From: Strix aluco
Lineage: Eukaryota; Chordata; Aves; Strigiformes; Strigidae
Assembly (NCBI RefSeq): GCF_031877795.1
Contig: NC_133931.1
Coordinates: forward strand, 22,517,264-22,581,263
Length of the DNA: 64,000 nt
Direction of reading: 5' to 3'
The translations under genes were made by a program, and so were the position numbers. Shown here piece by piece: positions 36,601 to 49,714 of the stretch (within the stretch, counting starts at the first letter, position 1; every line of letters starts with the position of its first letter). The notes under the pieces are model-generated. The model had not been told where the DNA came from. It saw nothing but the letters and a program-made list of their open reading frames with translations, and made no database searches.

Positions 36601-39201
36601 CTGAAGTGCATCTACACTGATGCACATAACATGGGCAACAAACAGGAGGATTTGGAAGCCATTGTGCAGCTGGAAAGCTATGATGTAATTGCTGTCACAG
36701 AAACATGATGGAATAACTCACACAACTGGAGTGCTACATGGATAGCTGTAAACTCTTCAGAAGGGATAGGCAAGGAAGGAGAGGTGGTGGGGTAGCCCTG
36801 TATGTTAGGGAGTGTTTTGACTGTCTAGAGCTTAATGATGGTGATGATAGCATTGAGTGTTTATGGGTAAGAATCAGGGGAAAGGCCAACAAGGCAGACA
36901 CCATGGTGGGAGTCTGTTATAGACCACCCAACCAGGATGAAGAGGCAGACAAAATCTTCTATAAGCAGCTGGGAAAAGTCTCACAATTGCTAGCCCTTGT
37001 TCTTGTGGGGGACTTCAACTTACCAGATGTCTGCTAAAAATACAATGCAACAAAGAGGAAACAGTGTAGGAGGTTCCTGGAGTGTGTGGAAGATAACTTC
37101 CTGACACAGCTGGTGAGTGAGCCAAATAGGGAAGGACCATCGCTGGACCTGTTTGAAAACAGAGAAGGACTTGTGGGTGATGTGATGGTTGGAGGCCATC
37201 TTGGGCATAGTGATCATGAAATGATAGAGTTTTCAATTCTCGGAGAAGTAAGGAGGGGCGTTACCAGAACTGCTACCTTGGACTTCCATAGGGCAGACTT
37301 TGCCCAGTTTAGGAGTCTGGTTGAGAGTCTCTTGGGAAGCAGTCCTGAAGGGCAAAGGAGTCCATGAAGTCTGGACATTCTTCAAAAAGGAAATCTTAAT
37401 GGCAGAGGAGCAGGCCGTCTCCATGTGCTGAACAACAAGCCGTTGGGGAAGAAGACCGGCCTGGCTGAACAGAGAGCTTTGGCTGGAATTCAGGAAAAAA
37501 AAAAGAGTTTATGACCTCTGGAAGGAAGGGGCAGGAAAGTCAGGAGCACTACAAGGATGTCATGAGGCTATGCAGGGAGAAAATTAGAAGGGCTGAAGCC
37601 CATCTAGAACTTAACCTGGCTACTGCCATAAAAGACAATAAAAAATGTTTCTATAAATACTTTAACAACAAAAGGAGGGCTAAGAAGAATCTCCATCCTT
37701 TATTGCATGAGAGGGGAAACATAGTGACAAAGGCTCAGGAAAAGGCTGAGGTACTTAATACCTTCTTTGCCTCAGTCTTTGATGGTAAGACCAGTTGTTC
37801 TGGCAGGTACCCAGCCCCCTGAGCTGGAAGACAGGGACAGGGAGCAGAATGAAGCCCCCATAATCCAAGGGGAAATGGTTAGCGACTTGCTACACCACTA
37901 AGACACACACAAGTCTATGGGGTTGGATGGGGTTCACCAAGGGTACTGAGGGAGCTGGCACAAGTGCTCACCAAGCTGCTTTCAATTTATCAGCAGTGCT
38001 GGCTAACTGGGGCGGTCACAGTTGACTGGAGGTTAGCGAATGTGGTGCTCATCTACAAGATGGGTCGGAAGGAGGATCTGGGGAACTACAGGCCTGTCAG
38101 TCTGACCTCGGTTCTGGGAAAGGTTATGGAGTAGATCATCTTGAGTTCCATCATGCGGCATGTACAGGACAACCAGATGATCAGGCCCAGTTAGCATGGG
38201 TTTATGAAAGGCGGGTCCTGCTTGACAAACCTGATCTCCTTCTATGACAAGGCGACCTGCTTAATGGTGAGGGAAAGTCTGTGGCTGTTGTATATGTGGA
38301 CATCTGTGGTAAAGCCTTTGACACCATGGCCCACACCATTCTCCTGGCAAAACTGACTGCTCATGGCTTGGATGGGCATATGCTTCACTGGGAAAAAAAC
38401 TGGCTGGGTAGTCGGACCCAAAGAGTTGTGTTGAATGGAGTTAAATCCAGTTGGCGGCTGGTCACAAGTGATGTTCTTCAGGGTCAGTTCTGTTACTTAT
38501 CTTTATCAATGATCCGGACAATGGAATCGAGTGCACCCTCAGTAAGTTTGCAGACAACACCGAGTTGGGCAGGAGTGTGGATCTATTTGAGCGTAGGAAG
38601 GCTCTACAGAGGGATCTGGACAGGCTGGATCGGTGGACTGAAGCCAGTTGTGTGAGATGCAACAAGGCTCAGTGTCAGGTCCAGCACTTGGGTCACAACA
38701 ACCCCATGCAATGTTACAGGCTTGGGGAAGAGTGTCTGGAAAGTTGCCTAGCAGAAAAGGACCTGGGGATGTTGGTCGACAGCCAGATGCATATGAGCCA
38801 GCAGTGTGCCCAGGTGGCCAGAAAGGCCATAAACATCCTGCCCTGTATCAGAAATGGTGTGGCCAGCAGGACTAGGGAAGTGATCTTACCCCTGTACTCA
38901 GCATTGGTGAGGCCGCACCTCAAATACTGTGTTCAGTTTTGGGCCCCCTCACCACAAGAAAGACATTGAGGTGCTGGAGTGTGTCCAAAGAAGAGCAACA
39001 AAGCTGGTGAAGGGTCTGGAGCACAAGTCTTATGAGGAGCGGCTGAGGGAACTGGAGTTGTTCAGTCTGGAGAAAAGGAGGCTGAGGGGAGACCTTGTCG
39101 CTCTCTACAGCTACCTGAAAGGAGGTTGTAGCAAGGTGGGTGTGGGCCTCTTCTCCCAAGTAACAAGTGATAGAACAAGAGTAAACAGCCTCAAGTCATG
39201 A
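36601..39201 (+). pseudogene. CR1 ORF2 remnant (endonuclease plus reverse transcriptase)
   Basis: The endonuclease starts with NMGNKQEDLEAIVQLESYDV and reaches the catalytic T-E-T motif, where the next codon is a TGA stop (36706-36708). RRDRQGRRGGGVALYVRE and VLVGDFNLPDVC (stop 37035-37037) follow. RT blocks include AVVYVDICGKAFDTMAHTIL (38284), GLDGHMLHW and the palm motif F-A-D-N at 38547-38558 in place of F-A-D-D. Next come [58 protein letters not shown] and [20 protein letters not shown]. Several stops and frameshifts separate these blocks. Confidence 0.93.
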
Positions 39202-39446
39202 CAGGGGAGGTTTATATTGGATCGTAGGAAAAATTCCTTCACGTGAAAGGGTTATCAAGCATTGGAACAGGCTGCCCAGGGAAGTGGTTGAGTCACCATC
39301 CCTGGAGGTATTTAAAAGTTGTGTAGATGTGGTGCTTAGGGACATGGTGTAGTGGTGGACTTGGTAGTGTTGGGTTGACAGTTGGATTCGATGATCTTAA
39401 AGGTCTTTTCCAACATAAAAGATTCTATAATTCTATGATACTATGA

Positions 39447-40860
39447 AAAAGCCTTGGGTTTAAGCTGATGTTCAAATGAAAATGATGCTCGGTCTAATGT
39501 CTTAAGTACTTCTACGGTCTTCATCAGTATAACATTCAAATTTTGTGAGCTTTCTCACGGCTGTTGAGGTTCCTCTAACTTGGGGATAAGGTTAAGGTGA
39601 TGAGTGTACTCTGAAATGGGCAGTAGTTGAGTCTTAGACAGTGAAACAAAGCCTGGTTTTGAAAATGGTGGTTGAGTCTGGGAGATGGCTGTTGGCTTTG
39701 CTGTGTTTGAAGAAATATAAAGTTAAATCTTGCCAGACTAACTCAGCTGCAAAGCTTCCATTGAATGTATAGGATAGGATTACACCCTGGGGATACAATT
39801 TAAGCATATTAAAATTGCAATCTGTGTAAGTGCAGGAGGTGAATTTTAACAGCAAGGTCCAGATAAACAGACCATCCAAACTGCTAACAGTCACAAGCAG
39901 TGTCATCTCAGCCCTCATTTTTTACTGCTGTGTAGCAGTATATTGATTTTTCCTATGAAAAGAAGACCTGGAACGCAGCCAGGATAGTGATTTAGTGTTA
40001 TGTATTAGCCGAAGTGAAGTAAAAAAGATTGTTTTAAAGGTGAGTTACTGTGTGTTCATAGCAAAGTTTGGGAGACTGGATAGGCCATTTGCTCCCAGTA
40101 AAACATTGCTTGTTAGAAAGATGCTCATTTCTTTACCAGAATGAAATGACCTCTCAGGAGGCACCAGAGTTTATTGTAACACTTACTCCTTATTTACAAG
40201 GATAAGTGATCACCCAGCAGTGGCATTTTGGATATTTTATCTCTGAGTCTATTCTGCAAATGTATTCCAAAGTTCAGACAAGGAGTACATTTTATTTTCT
40301 CTCACACCTGGAACGCAGAAACACAATAAACATATTTCAGTTAATTCCGCCACCATCCTTTGCATCGTTTTGCCCTTTGTTTATTCTGCAGCTGAAAATA
40401 TTCAAGGTTTCCCTTTTTACTGGGCTCTTCTGGACTTGGATTAAATAACATACTAGATTCTTCCATGTCAAATTCCTTTGAATCACATTTATTCTGCTTG
40501 GGTGAATTAGTAACTGGATCAGATGTGTTTCAATTAAACAATGAAGATAGTCATGAACTTGCACTGAATTCCCTGGATTTGGAAAATACAATATGAAACA
40601 CAACCTTCTTAAGATAAGGCATGCATTGAGAACAAGAAAGATAGCTAGAAGAACTGTTGACACTTATTACATGAATTTGAGGCAGCTGTAAGATAAGGAG
40701 GCATCTTTTCTTGCCTAAAGCACAATTTGTATGGCAAATAACCAAATTTGGTAGATGCAGTTACAAGTTTTATGTGTGGTAATGCCTAACACATTGCAGG
40801 TGAGAAAGGAGATGTAAAAATTTGAATAGTAAATAATAACAGCAACAACAATATCTCTTT
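39447..40860. other. Intergenic, nothing recognised
   Basis: Unique AT-rich sequence right of the large CR1. No exon or repeat identified. Confidence 0.6.
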
Positions 40861-41015
40861 AATACCACTTTCACTCATAATTCTCAAAGTTATATGTGTC
40901 ACTCATGTGTCTGTTTTATGGATGAGGAGAATGAAGCATTGGGAATGGACCTGACTTGCTCCCGTTAAAGCAGTGTTAGAGCAAAGACTGAACCCAGGCC
41001 TTCAGCCCCTAGCCC
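40861..41015 (-). mobile_element. Old MIR-like (CORE) SINE relic
   Basis: On the plus strand TTTTATGGATGAGGAGAATGAAGC..GACTTGCTC..GAACCCAGG resembles the antisense of MIR-type SINEs (TTTTACAGATGAGGAAACTGAGGC, GACTTGCCC, GAACCCAGG). The order and spacing of the matching blocks are right, but divergence is high, as expected for an ancient amniote element. Confidence 0.55.
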
Positions 41016-41087
41016 AGGGTGAGAATGGCCCCACTGTGGGAGTGGCTACCTTCTCCAGGCTGTCTTTTCTCATCAACAGCAAAAATA

Positions 41088-41114
41088 TAGAGTTGCATTT
41101 GAAATGCAACTCTA
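41088..41114. repeat. 27-bp near-perfect palindrome
   Basis: Arms TAGAGTTGCATTT (41088-41100) and AAATGCAACTCTA (41102-41114) are exact reverse complements around a single G. No mobile-element terminus is seen on either side. Confidence 0.9.
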
Positions 41115-42133
41115 CTAGTAGGACTGCTGGTTCCTACTGCGCAAAGGCTGGCTGAAAGGATGCACTTCCCAGTAAAGAAAAGGAAGAAAGTGAGCACAGG
41201 AGAGCTTCAAAAAGGACAGAATTACAAGTTCAACTTGTAATAATTATATTTGAAACAAACTGTCTAAATGCTGTCTTACTACCTGTGTTTCAGATAAAAA
41301 TGTGCCTAGGAAGGGCATAATTGCCAATGGGAAAGAAATGGCTTTCCTGGCCATCATGGAAGGGAAGGTCATCTAGCTGGACAGTAACTCTATGGAAAAC
41401 TTTGGTTCTTCATGTTTAAAAAAAATGATACTTTTTGACAGACAGTGCTTCTGGCAATGCAGAGCATGTATTGCTCACAGAAGTGCTTGGTGGATCACTT
41501 CCCTTCCTCTGGAACTGAGCAAGGTCCCTATGCTAACTTCAGCCACTGCTTATAAAGCAAACTATTATTAGGAAAGTAACTATTTTTCCCCCTTCTTTAA
41601 TGGTGTTTTGTGTGGTTTATTTCTTCTTTGAGCAAATTAATTGCTTTTAACTTCTTCCCTCTTATCTGTTTTTCTTCTTCTCAGTATGTTTTTCCTATTT
41701 GCAGATTCTTCCTCACACATTGCATATCGACCTGCTCCTCTCCTCCATGAGCCCTCAAGGGTTATGCTGTCCTACAAGTGAGGGACCACTCTGGTTGCTA
41801 TGCTGTGGTAGCCTTGATTTGGAGATGGCCCTTGAGTTTCTTTCACCCCTCCTCTTAAATAACAACAGTTCCTGCAAGCTTTTGGCCCAGACACTCACAG
41901 ATTTCCAGGGTACCAGGAGCAAGAGTTCAGCTTATCCTGATCTGATCTTCTAGTTGCATCACTGGGTTTGGAGGAGTTACAGATATCTGGAATTATATTT
42001 TGGGAGTTATGGTGGAGTTTGGGAGCTTGGTGGGAGTTACTGTATGCTATGGCCACGAGGACAGAGTGCATTGGGACAGCCTGGATGTGCCTATAGCGCC
42101 CGCCCGCCCAGATGAGATGTGGCAGCCGTGCAG

Positions 42134-42162
42134 TGCACGTGCAGCAGCGCAGCGCTGCGCTG
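42134..42162. repeat. Two adjacent perfect palindromes in a CpG-dense patch
   Basis: TGCACGTGCA (42134-42143, with a CACGTG E-box) is followed one base later by the 18-bp palindrome CAGCGCAGCGCTGCGCTG (42145-42162). They lie in a small CpG-dense patch (about 42090-42175) inside AT-rich DNA. Confidence 0.85.
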
Positions 42163-42337
42163 TGGGGGCCAGCCCAACCTACGCTGAAACCCCCATCAAA
42201 AATAGAGCAGCCTCACTCCAGGACCTCTGTAACCTCGCAAAGCAAAGCTCTCAGTGTTGACCGGCCACCACTCCTTGTTTCTATGCCATTTAGAGAAACA
42301 AAAGCTGAAGCCCGCTCAGATATCCAGAGAGAAACCC

Positions 42338-42415
42338 TGAATAATTTAGGTTGGAAGGGACCTCTGCGGGACCCTGGTCTGACTCCCTGCTCAAAGCCAG
42401 CGCAGGGTGAGATGA
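42338..42415 (-). mobile_element. CR1 LINE 3' end, minus strand
   Basis: AATAATTTAGGTTGGAAGGGACC followed by TCTGACTCCCTGCTCAAAGC is the reverse complement of the CR1 3'UTR end (..GGTCCCTTCCAACCTAAATTATT). A very short, 5'-truncated copy. Confidence 0.8.
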
Positions 42416-45400
42416 AACAGAATTGAGAGGCCTGGGGACCAGCCTGGAGGTCTGCAACCCAAGGGAGGGAATTGGAGCCCTGTGGCCCATCAGCTCTCTG
42501 CAAACAGCACGGATCAGTTGGAAAGTGCCATTGTAACAAACACAGCAAGAACTATTGGGGCTCAGTGCCTTCAGTGAGGGGCTTCACAGCAGCCTTTTCA
42601 TAGACATGGTAGAGATAGGGAACATGAGGCTTTGTCTGAATTACTTAAATTGCAAAAATCTCACTATTAAAATCTCACATTTTAAAACTGATCTAGTTAA
42701 AATAGGTCAGTTTTCCCATTATAGGCATGCCCTAGGGCATGGAGGGATTAACATCATGCTTCCCAACGTCTGGAGCATCCATAGCTCCCATTAATTTCAT
42801 TTAGGAATATGAATGCTTAACATTCATGAAAATCTGGCTTTCAGCAATGGGCCTGGGACACGTATTTTTTGCAGCAAGCCAGTGATAGGAATGGGAGCAG
42901 AAATTTGGGGTTTACAGCAGGGAAGGGGCCAAGGAAAACCATCAAGTGGCTCTTGTAAGATGGCTTTGCTCTCCTACCTTTGCTTTCCTCCATAGCCAGC
43001 CACTGCTGGTCATATACACAGGTGTATCTATGTATAGGTGATCCAGCTCTGCAGTGTCCTGCTCAGAGACAATCAGCATCAGGAGGTGTCCAGGGAGCCA
43101 GGACTGGTTTCCAGGGTACACACAGCATATCAGCTTGCTTTGCCATGTTAGCTTGTTTCTGATAAAAGTAAATTATTTACATCTCCGTGGTGAAGTTGAT
43201 CTTGTGTCTGTGTGAAGAACACACGGGTGAGCAAGGGCTGGCCAGGCAGAAAGAGCAGAACGCATTTCTGTGCTTCATCACTCTGAACCAAAATACTGAT
43301 AGTAATGTGTAAACTGCAGCATTGTCAGCTCCAAAAATCTCAAGTAATTAAAAAAAAAAATTATGATTGCATTTTAGAAATATTTGCTCCTTTCTGATGC
43401 CACTAACAATCCCCACCTTTGAGTTTTTCTACACAGCCCATGATTTTTTTCCTTTAATGAACGTGCAGATCCCTTCACTGGCAATTGGGCAGAAAACCCA
43501 TGTAATATCACAGGCTCCCTCAATCCATTAGCAAGCATTGCAACACTGGCTGGCTCACTATGTTTGCAGAGAGACCTTTGCCTTGGTAGCTCACACATCC
43601 CGTTGGTGTTAATGTCACACTGCTGGCCCGATGTATTAATCCAGAGTTGTGATCTGATAAGAGCTGGTACTTGCAGGGAAACTGGGATACTAGAGTGATA
43701 TCTAATACTTATATGTCCTTTGCCGAGTTGGAGATGTGCACAGACTGCTGGATATTTCTGTTTGTGTGACTATTTTTTAAATTTGACTTCTTAATACTCA
43801 GAGTATGCTATTTTTACAGAGAGTTCATATATATCTAAATAGATTTCTTAGAAGTGTTCTTTTGTGGAAAGGAAGTGTGCAGGGCTTATTATGACTGACA
43901 ATTAGCATATATCTAAGGCCCTAACATACCTGTAATCTAAGATATTTATCTGTTTTTAAAGGGCAGTGAACAAATATTCCTGAGAGCCTCTACCTCCCAT
44001 CCAGTCACTGGGTAGTTTGTTCACTAGATTTGACATTTTTTGGATTTTCGCTTTAAAGTTATTCATTAATTTATACGAGAAGTAAAATACACAAGTGGGT
44101 GAGAAACTGCTTAAAAGTAATGTCACTGTCACCAAGGCTATAACTATTACAAGCTCACACCATTTTTTAATGTGACATCCATGTGTATGTCACACCAGCT
44201 GTTTCACTGAATTAGTCACATGGCTCACGTAGTCCTATATCCTTCCCCTGACAGTAGTCAGCAGAGGAAAGGTCAAGAAATGTCCTAACGTTGATTAGCT
44301 GAGGATTGGGGTAAACCCTGCCTGCTTCAAAATTCCAAACTGTTGCAACTCTGAACATTGATGTTAGTATTCATGTCCTTACTGACTCCTACAGAGTTTT
44401 TGCCATTGGTAACATCTAGTAGCTGGGAGTCCCACAGCTGAACTATCCATCAAGAGAAACACCCTAACTTCACATCACTTCTGAATGTGTCACATTTTAA
44501 TTTCAGCTGTCCATTTCTCCTTGCATCATGACAGAAAATGGAAATCCATACTCCACCTTTTCTATATTGTCATTATCTTATTCGTTTCTGTGCTTAAGCA
44601 GACTTTTCCATCTTCATGCTTATCCACCTTGGAAATAAGCTGTTGTCAAGTATGTGAGAGTGTGAATTCAAAGTGCAATACCATTTTGCACAAGCTTCTT
44701 GTGTGGCCACACCTGCTCTGCACTTGGAGGGCTTTTAAAAACGTGTTCCAGCTTACTTCTACTGCACATGGCGAGCGCGTTGCAAAAGTCCAGGTTTATT
44801 CCCCAGAGCTCAGATCTTTTCCCACCATACCTCTACGAGAAGGGCAGATGTGCTGAGGTGCAACCACAGAGCAATACCATCTAGGCAGGACAACCATGTC
44901 CCCTGGCAACCTCCGCCGCTATCCTTGTGCAGGTGACCTCTCCAGAAGGTTGTTGACAACCTCCCCCAAAGCCCCTCTGACTCTATAGCTCCTGAAATAG
45001 GGTTAAGTGCTGTCATCGGGTGTTTAGGGATAACTTAGCACAGTGCAAAAGGAGGGGCAGAGAGCATTGTAGAGAGATTACTTGGCTGCACTTTTACAAA
45101 TTCTGGGTAATATGGAAGATTAGGTTTTAAGTGATCAAAAAAGAAAAAGGTAGGACAGAAGTGTCCCTCCATTTATCACCTCTGCATTTGCTGTGCAGCC
45201 ACAAACTCTTTGGTGTCCTGGTTCAAGGAGAATTTTATCATATGGGTGAGTTTGGAAGGAAGATGAGTGTAATTCCTTAGCTTTTAGAGCAACAGTATGT
45301 CCCAGGTGGGGCTCTGCAGAGCTCAGTTTTATTTGTTGGTGAGATTTTTTTTTTCAGATTATCTGAACATTTGAGCTATGAGAGTGATGTGGAAATCACA

Positions 45401-48017
45401 TATTCTGGAAAGACTTTCCCCTTAAAGGCAAGCTCACAGCGTAAAAGCTCTCCCAGGCTCTGCGGAGGGCTGGCAGCAGTTTCTGAGTGACAGCCAAAAA
45501 TATGTTCTTGCAGCAGTGTTTCCACATTGATGGCACTACAACAGAGGCAGCTCTGCTAGAGATGGAGCAGGCAAACCCACACTTTGGCAGGATGGAGAGT
45601 TCTGCCTGCCTAGACGTAAGGGTAGCTGTCATCTTTGCAGTTTTATTTGTCTTCGCCTAAAGCAGTGATAGGAATTATGTTCATATGGCAAATAAAAATA
45701 GTTCTAGTAAAAATATCCTAGGTCTTTATCCTCTCACTTTTATCTTACCCAAGAGTTATCCGCATCGCTTTGGAAAGCTGATACTCTCTGAACACAGCAT
45801 AAGCCCTATATAGTGTTGGGTGCTGTGACTAATTACTGGGTAGTTACAAGTGCTGAAAAGAGAGAAGGAGAAGAGAACCCCCCTGAACTTTCCACTGTTT
45901 CAGTCGTGCTTTAGCTGCTGTGGATTTAGCACCCTTTTCAGCTGGGGCCAAGAAGAGGTTTCAAATAACTCGTGCAAAAGGACTAAAGTTTCAGGGTAGC
46001 ACATGCCCGGGAGGACATTCTCTTCTACCTAGCTAATTCACAAAATATAATCGGCAGGCACTGGCTGAGCTGAGGGAGCCTCTCGCATGTACGGTGCTTT
46101 ACCCTGCCGGTTGACCTAGTTGTTGATCCAGGGAGTCACACACAATGCCAAGCCTGTTAAGTGACTGCAGATTTCTTCACGCAAACAAGCAAACAAGAAA
46201 TTAAAGAAAAGCTTCAGCTGTGCTGATAAGCTTGTAGGGGCACATAGGGCTTGTTTGTTTGGTTTGGGGTTTGGTTTGGCCTTTCTTTGAACCCGGTTAA
46301 GATGGAAAGCTGCAGTAAGCTTCAGTGCAGTGCATAAGGCTGAAGGAGGCTGATCCACAGCTCCCTGGCCATTTGGTGCTTGCAAGAACCTACACAGCAT
46401 CAGTCGTGCTCTGTAGGTCACGTCCTCCAATGCCCTGGAAGTGTTTGCTCTCTCATACTGGTGTCTTAGTCAGAGAGACAAAAGGAAAGACTTGAAACTG
46501 TATTATAACACACTATAGTCAAAGGCATCACAAGGTTTCTATGAGACAAGCAGCGTCAGCGGCATTTCTATGCCTGCCTGCCTGCCTGTGATTTCCATAT
46601 CACTGAACTTTAAAGACACTTTGAGGAACATTAAAGGGACCTGAATTTCAGAGGAAAAGCGTGTAGTAGTTTGTGATCAGTTGCTCTGTAGGGACTACAT
46701 CATCCTTAAAGGATCAGCTATGAACTTACAAGTGCTGGTCTAAATCCTTTTCACTTCTAAAAGCACACAAATACAAAAATTGTCCTGTGCTTGTGAATAC
46801 AGCTCGTACTAGCCATACGTCTTTTAGGACCATGCCATGAAAGTACTTTGGGATGGATTTAAAAATAATTTCAGTAATATTCAGAAAATTCTTTCAGTAA
46901 TAAAACTTTCTTTTCAGCATCAGGCCTCGTCCAAAAAGCGTAGGAGCTTATGGTAATTTATGGTGATGCTGGAGAAGCCAGGCTTGCTCCTGGAGGAAGC
47001 CCTTGTTTGTAGCCTATGACATGGATATGCACAAACTGGGTTTATGTTCTATTTTGAAAGGTTATTTGTGAACAGTTTAAGAACTGAGGACAGGATTTAT
47101 GATGCACAGAGTGAGAAGATGGTTCTTTGCTCAGCAATATTACTGTGCAAAGAGCCAGGCACTTTACCAGGTCACTTGTTGCCCTGACCTTTTTCAGAAT
47201 ATTTTCATCAGATTATTTTCTTGTTTAAAATATATCTTCAGGCAGAGGGAAGTGGCCCCATCATTTTATTTTATTAAAAAGAAGGCCCATGAATCTTCCT
47301 TCTCAGTTTGGCTATACCTATGAGGTGAGTGCCATGTATGCCCCATGGGATTGGATAGAAGACTACAATGCATGGATAACATTCAGGGCAGTGATGCTTT
47401 AGATGTATAACTGTGATAAGCCAGAGGCAAATAAAGCTGATCTGCATACAAAATATTCTCTTAATGAAAAGGCAGATGAAGGAAGGCAGATCTTGCTCTG
47501 TTACAGCTACAGTTTTCAGGATCCTAAAGAAGAACACAGGCTCTTTCCGCAACGTTTTTTGAGAGACATGAATGCTCTAGAAACCATTCTTCCTATAAAA
47601 GATGCCAGCATGGATGAAATCGTGGAAAGAATCTCCTCATCACCAGCAGGACAAAGGACCCACACAGAACTGCTTTTTATTTGTAATGTATCACACTGCG
47701 TAAACATTAATGGGCCACGGGTGCTGGAGCCAAACCTTCTGGAGCAGATTCAATGGGTGCAGGTGTTACCAGGGTAGTGCCTCCACCAGCTTTGAAGCAA
47801 AGTCTTCTACTTGAGCAGCTCCACCATGCTGGCTTGTGTTCAGATCCTGGGGCCTCAACTCAGTCCCACAGACCTACTTTTCCTACACAACTAATGATTA
47901 CCCTCTCATGGCCTTGCAACACAATTGCACAACCACAGCAAAGGCTTGTGCTCTTCATGACAGTGCTGTGAACAAAAGGTCTCTTTGCATAGCTTTCAGG
48001 TCATATTGTCAGAGATC
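42416..48017. other. Intergenic, nothing supported
   Basis: Mostly unique sequence with a small (TGCC)n stretch near 46572-46587 and a GTTTG/GGTTT-rich stretch near 46251-46280. ORFs of up to 124 codons (for example 47403-47777, plus strand) have no recognised domains or splice context. Confidence 0.55.
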
Positions 48018-48205
48018 TGTACTGGAACAAGGTCACCAGGGAAGTGGTCATGGCCCCAAGCCTGTTGGTGTTCAAGAAGTGTTTGGAACACACTTTTAGA
48101 TATACAGTTTAACTTCTAGGTTTCTCTGTGTGGAGAGAGGAGCTGGATTCATGTTCCTCAGTGGGTCCCTCCCAACTCAGGATATTGTGTGATTCTGTTT
48201 CTAGT
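48018..48205 (+). mobile_element. CR1 LINE 3' end, diverged
   Basis: ACTGGAACAAGGTCACCAGGGAAGTGG.., GGTGTTCAAGAAGTGTTTGG, GGGTCCCTCCCAACTCAGGATATT and TGTGATTCTGT follow the order of the CR1 ORF2 C-terminus and 3'UTR. Strongly diverged, so an old copy. Confidence 0.75.
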
Positions 48206-49714
48206 GTTTTCTACTTTTCCTGCTTCCTGATATGTGACTACAAAAATATTAGTGCAACAGTTTGGTGAAAACTTTAAGATCACTGGGTGCAAAAAATAAG
48301 AATAGAAGAGGACCTAGGCTTTTTTTTCTTAGCTTTTAATCATATACAAAATACCAAATAATGTTGCTCATTTACTATGCAATAGAAGTATCATCTGTTA
48401 GAGAAGGACAAACAAAGAAGCTAATATGCAAACTCAAGCTGTCCTCCAGTGTGTGTTACAATGGCTGGTTGGATTTTTACAGCCTGGCTCCTCTGCTCTT
48501 GTCACTTTATTCTGCCTTGAAAGTCTCTACTCAGTTGTGTTAGTAACTGATCAATGGCCTGGTAGAGCCTGGATGCATATCGTTTGCAGGATGAGCCCCA
48601 GAGTGCCAGCACCAGCAGCTGGCCAAGGGCTGGCAGTGGAAAGAGGTGACCCTCTGTCTGTAAAGAAAATCATAAGGCATGAATAATGAATTAAACCAGA
48701 GCTATTAGAATATCTTACGCAATGTTTTTAAAGGGCATTTATTGTAACATGGTGTGAATATGGAAATCTCTTTTTCTTTCCCATCCCAAATATGTGTATT
48801 AAAACATATAAAAAATTTGTGGCTTCTTGTATTTTTCCATTTGCAGAGTTTATTCCTAGAGCAGCGCTTTTTACACATGATCCTCTTCAGTACAAGATCT
48901 GACTATAGGGTACTTAACTCTGCACCTCTGGTGATGGAGAAGGCACTGTTTGTTTTATGGGAGGAGGCAACTGCAAGGTTTATGTTTCTTCCTAACAGCT
49001 CAGTAGCTGCATTACAAATAAGACCACCACTTATACTGCCCATATTTACATAGTCTAAATATCACCAAAGAATGTAGGCTGCAAGAATCTGGGCCTAAAG
49101 GTGTCAGACATTCCTTTATCTCACATTTTGCAATGCATAAGAAAAGCCCAGTCATGGTAAAACAGTCTTTGCCCCAAATTACATTTTAAGCACAATTAAC
49201 ATTCAAGGTCCAGATCTGGAAAAGATTCAAAGATGGATTTCTGTCCTGGGGGTCTTTGAAATAATTCTTTGTGCATCATCTGTAACCATTAAGTCCTCAA
49301 TATTGCTCTCGTATATGTACAAAATTGTGATTGCCCCGTTGTGAACCAAAGCAATGTTTTCATACAAAACAGAGGATTTAGATAATATTATTACATTGGT
49401 ACTGATTGTGGATATCACTGAAATAGATTTTATTAAATTAACCACTTCAGGGAACAGGTAATATGTCATTTGAATTATTAAAATGAGTTATTTATTCAGG
49501 ATCTATTTGTAACCTGATGGCTTGCAAGAGATGAAGCTGAAAAATAATATATGCAATTAGCACCACACATCTGAAGTATACCTTGAACCTGGGCTTCTAT
49601 TATATCTGGAGTTATTATGACAAGTTTAACTGCTCTGTGGCCTTTTGGGCCAAATCCTATCTCAATAGTGGAGATAGCAAAATTATTGTATCTGAATAAA
49701 TAAAATATTGTATC
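48206..49714. other. Intergenic, AT-rich, possible conserved non-coding stretch
   Basis: No exon or repeat recognised. The part 49200-49500 is simple-repeat-free and rich in TAAT-type cores, so it could be regulatory; this is only a guess. Confidence 0.4.

Larger units (their letters stand above)
35650..39446 (+). mobile_element. Near full-length CR1 LINE, inactivated
   Basis: It contains, in order, ORF1 remains with an esterase-type domain (35695-36350), ORF2 endonuclease (about 36600-37430), reverse transcriptase (about 37440-39200) and a 3'UTR. The 3' end is the diagnostic avian tail, TTCTATGATACTATGA at 39431-39446. Its length of about 3.8 kb compares with about 4.5 kb for a complete CR1. 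Stops and frameshifts in both ORFs show it cannot move. The 5' boundary is approximate because the start of ORF1 is decayed. Confidence 0.95.

Noticed and set aside
47403-47777. 124-codon plus-strand ORF in the intergenic region
   Set aside because: No similarity I recognise, no promoter or splice context; one unremarkable frame in about 64 kb.
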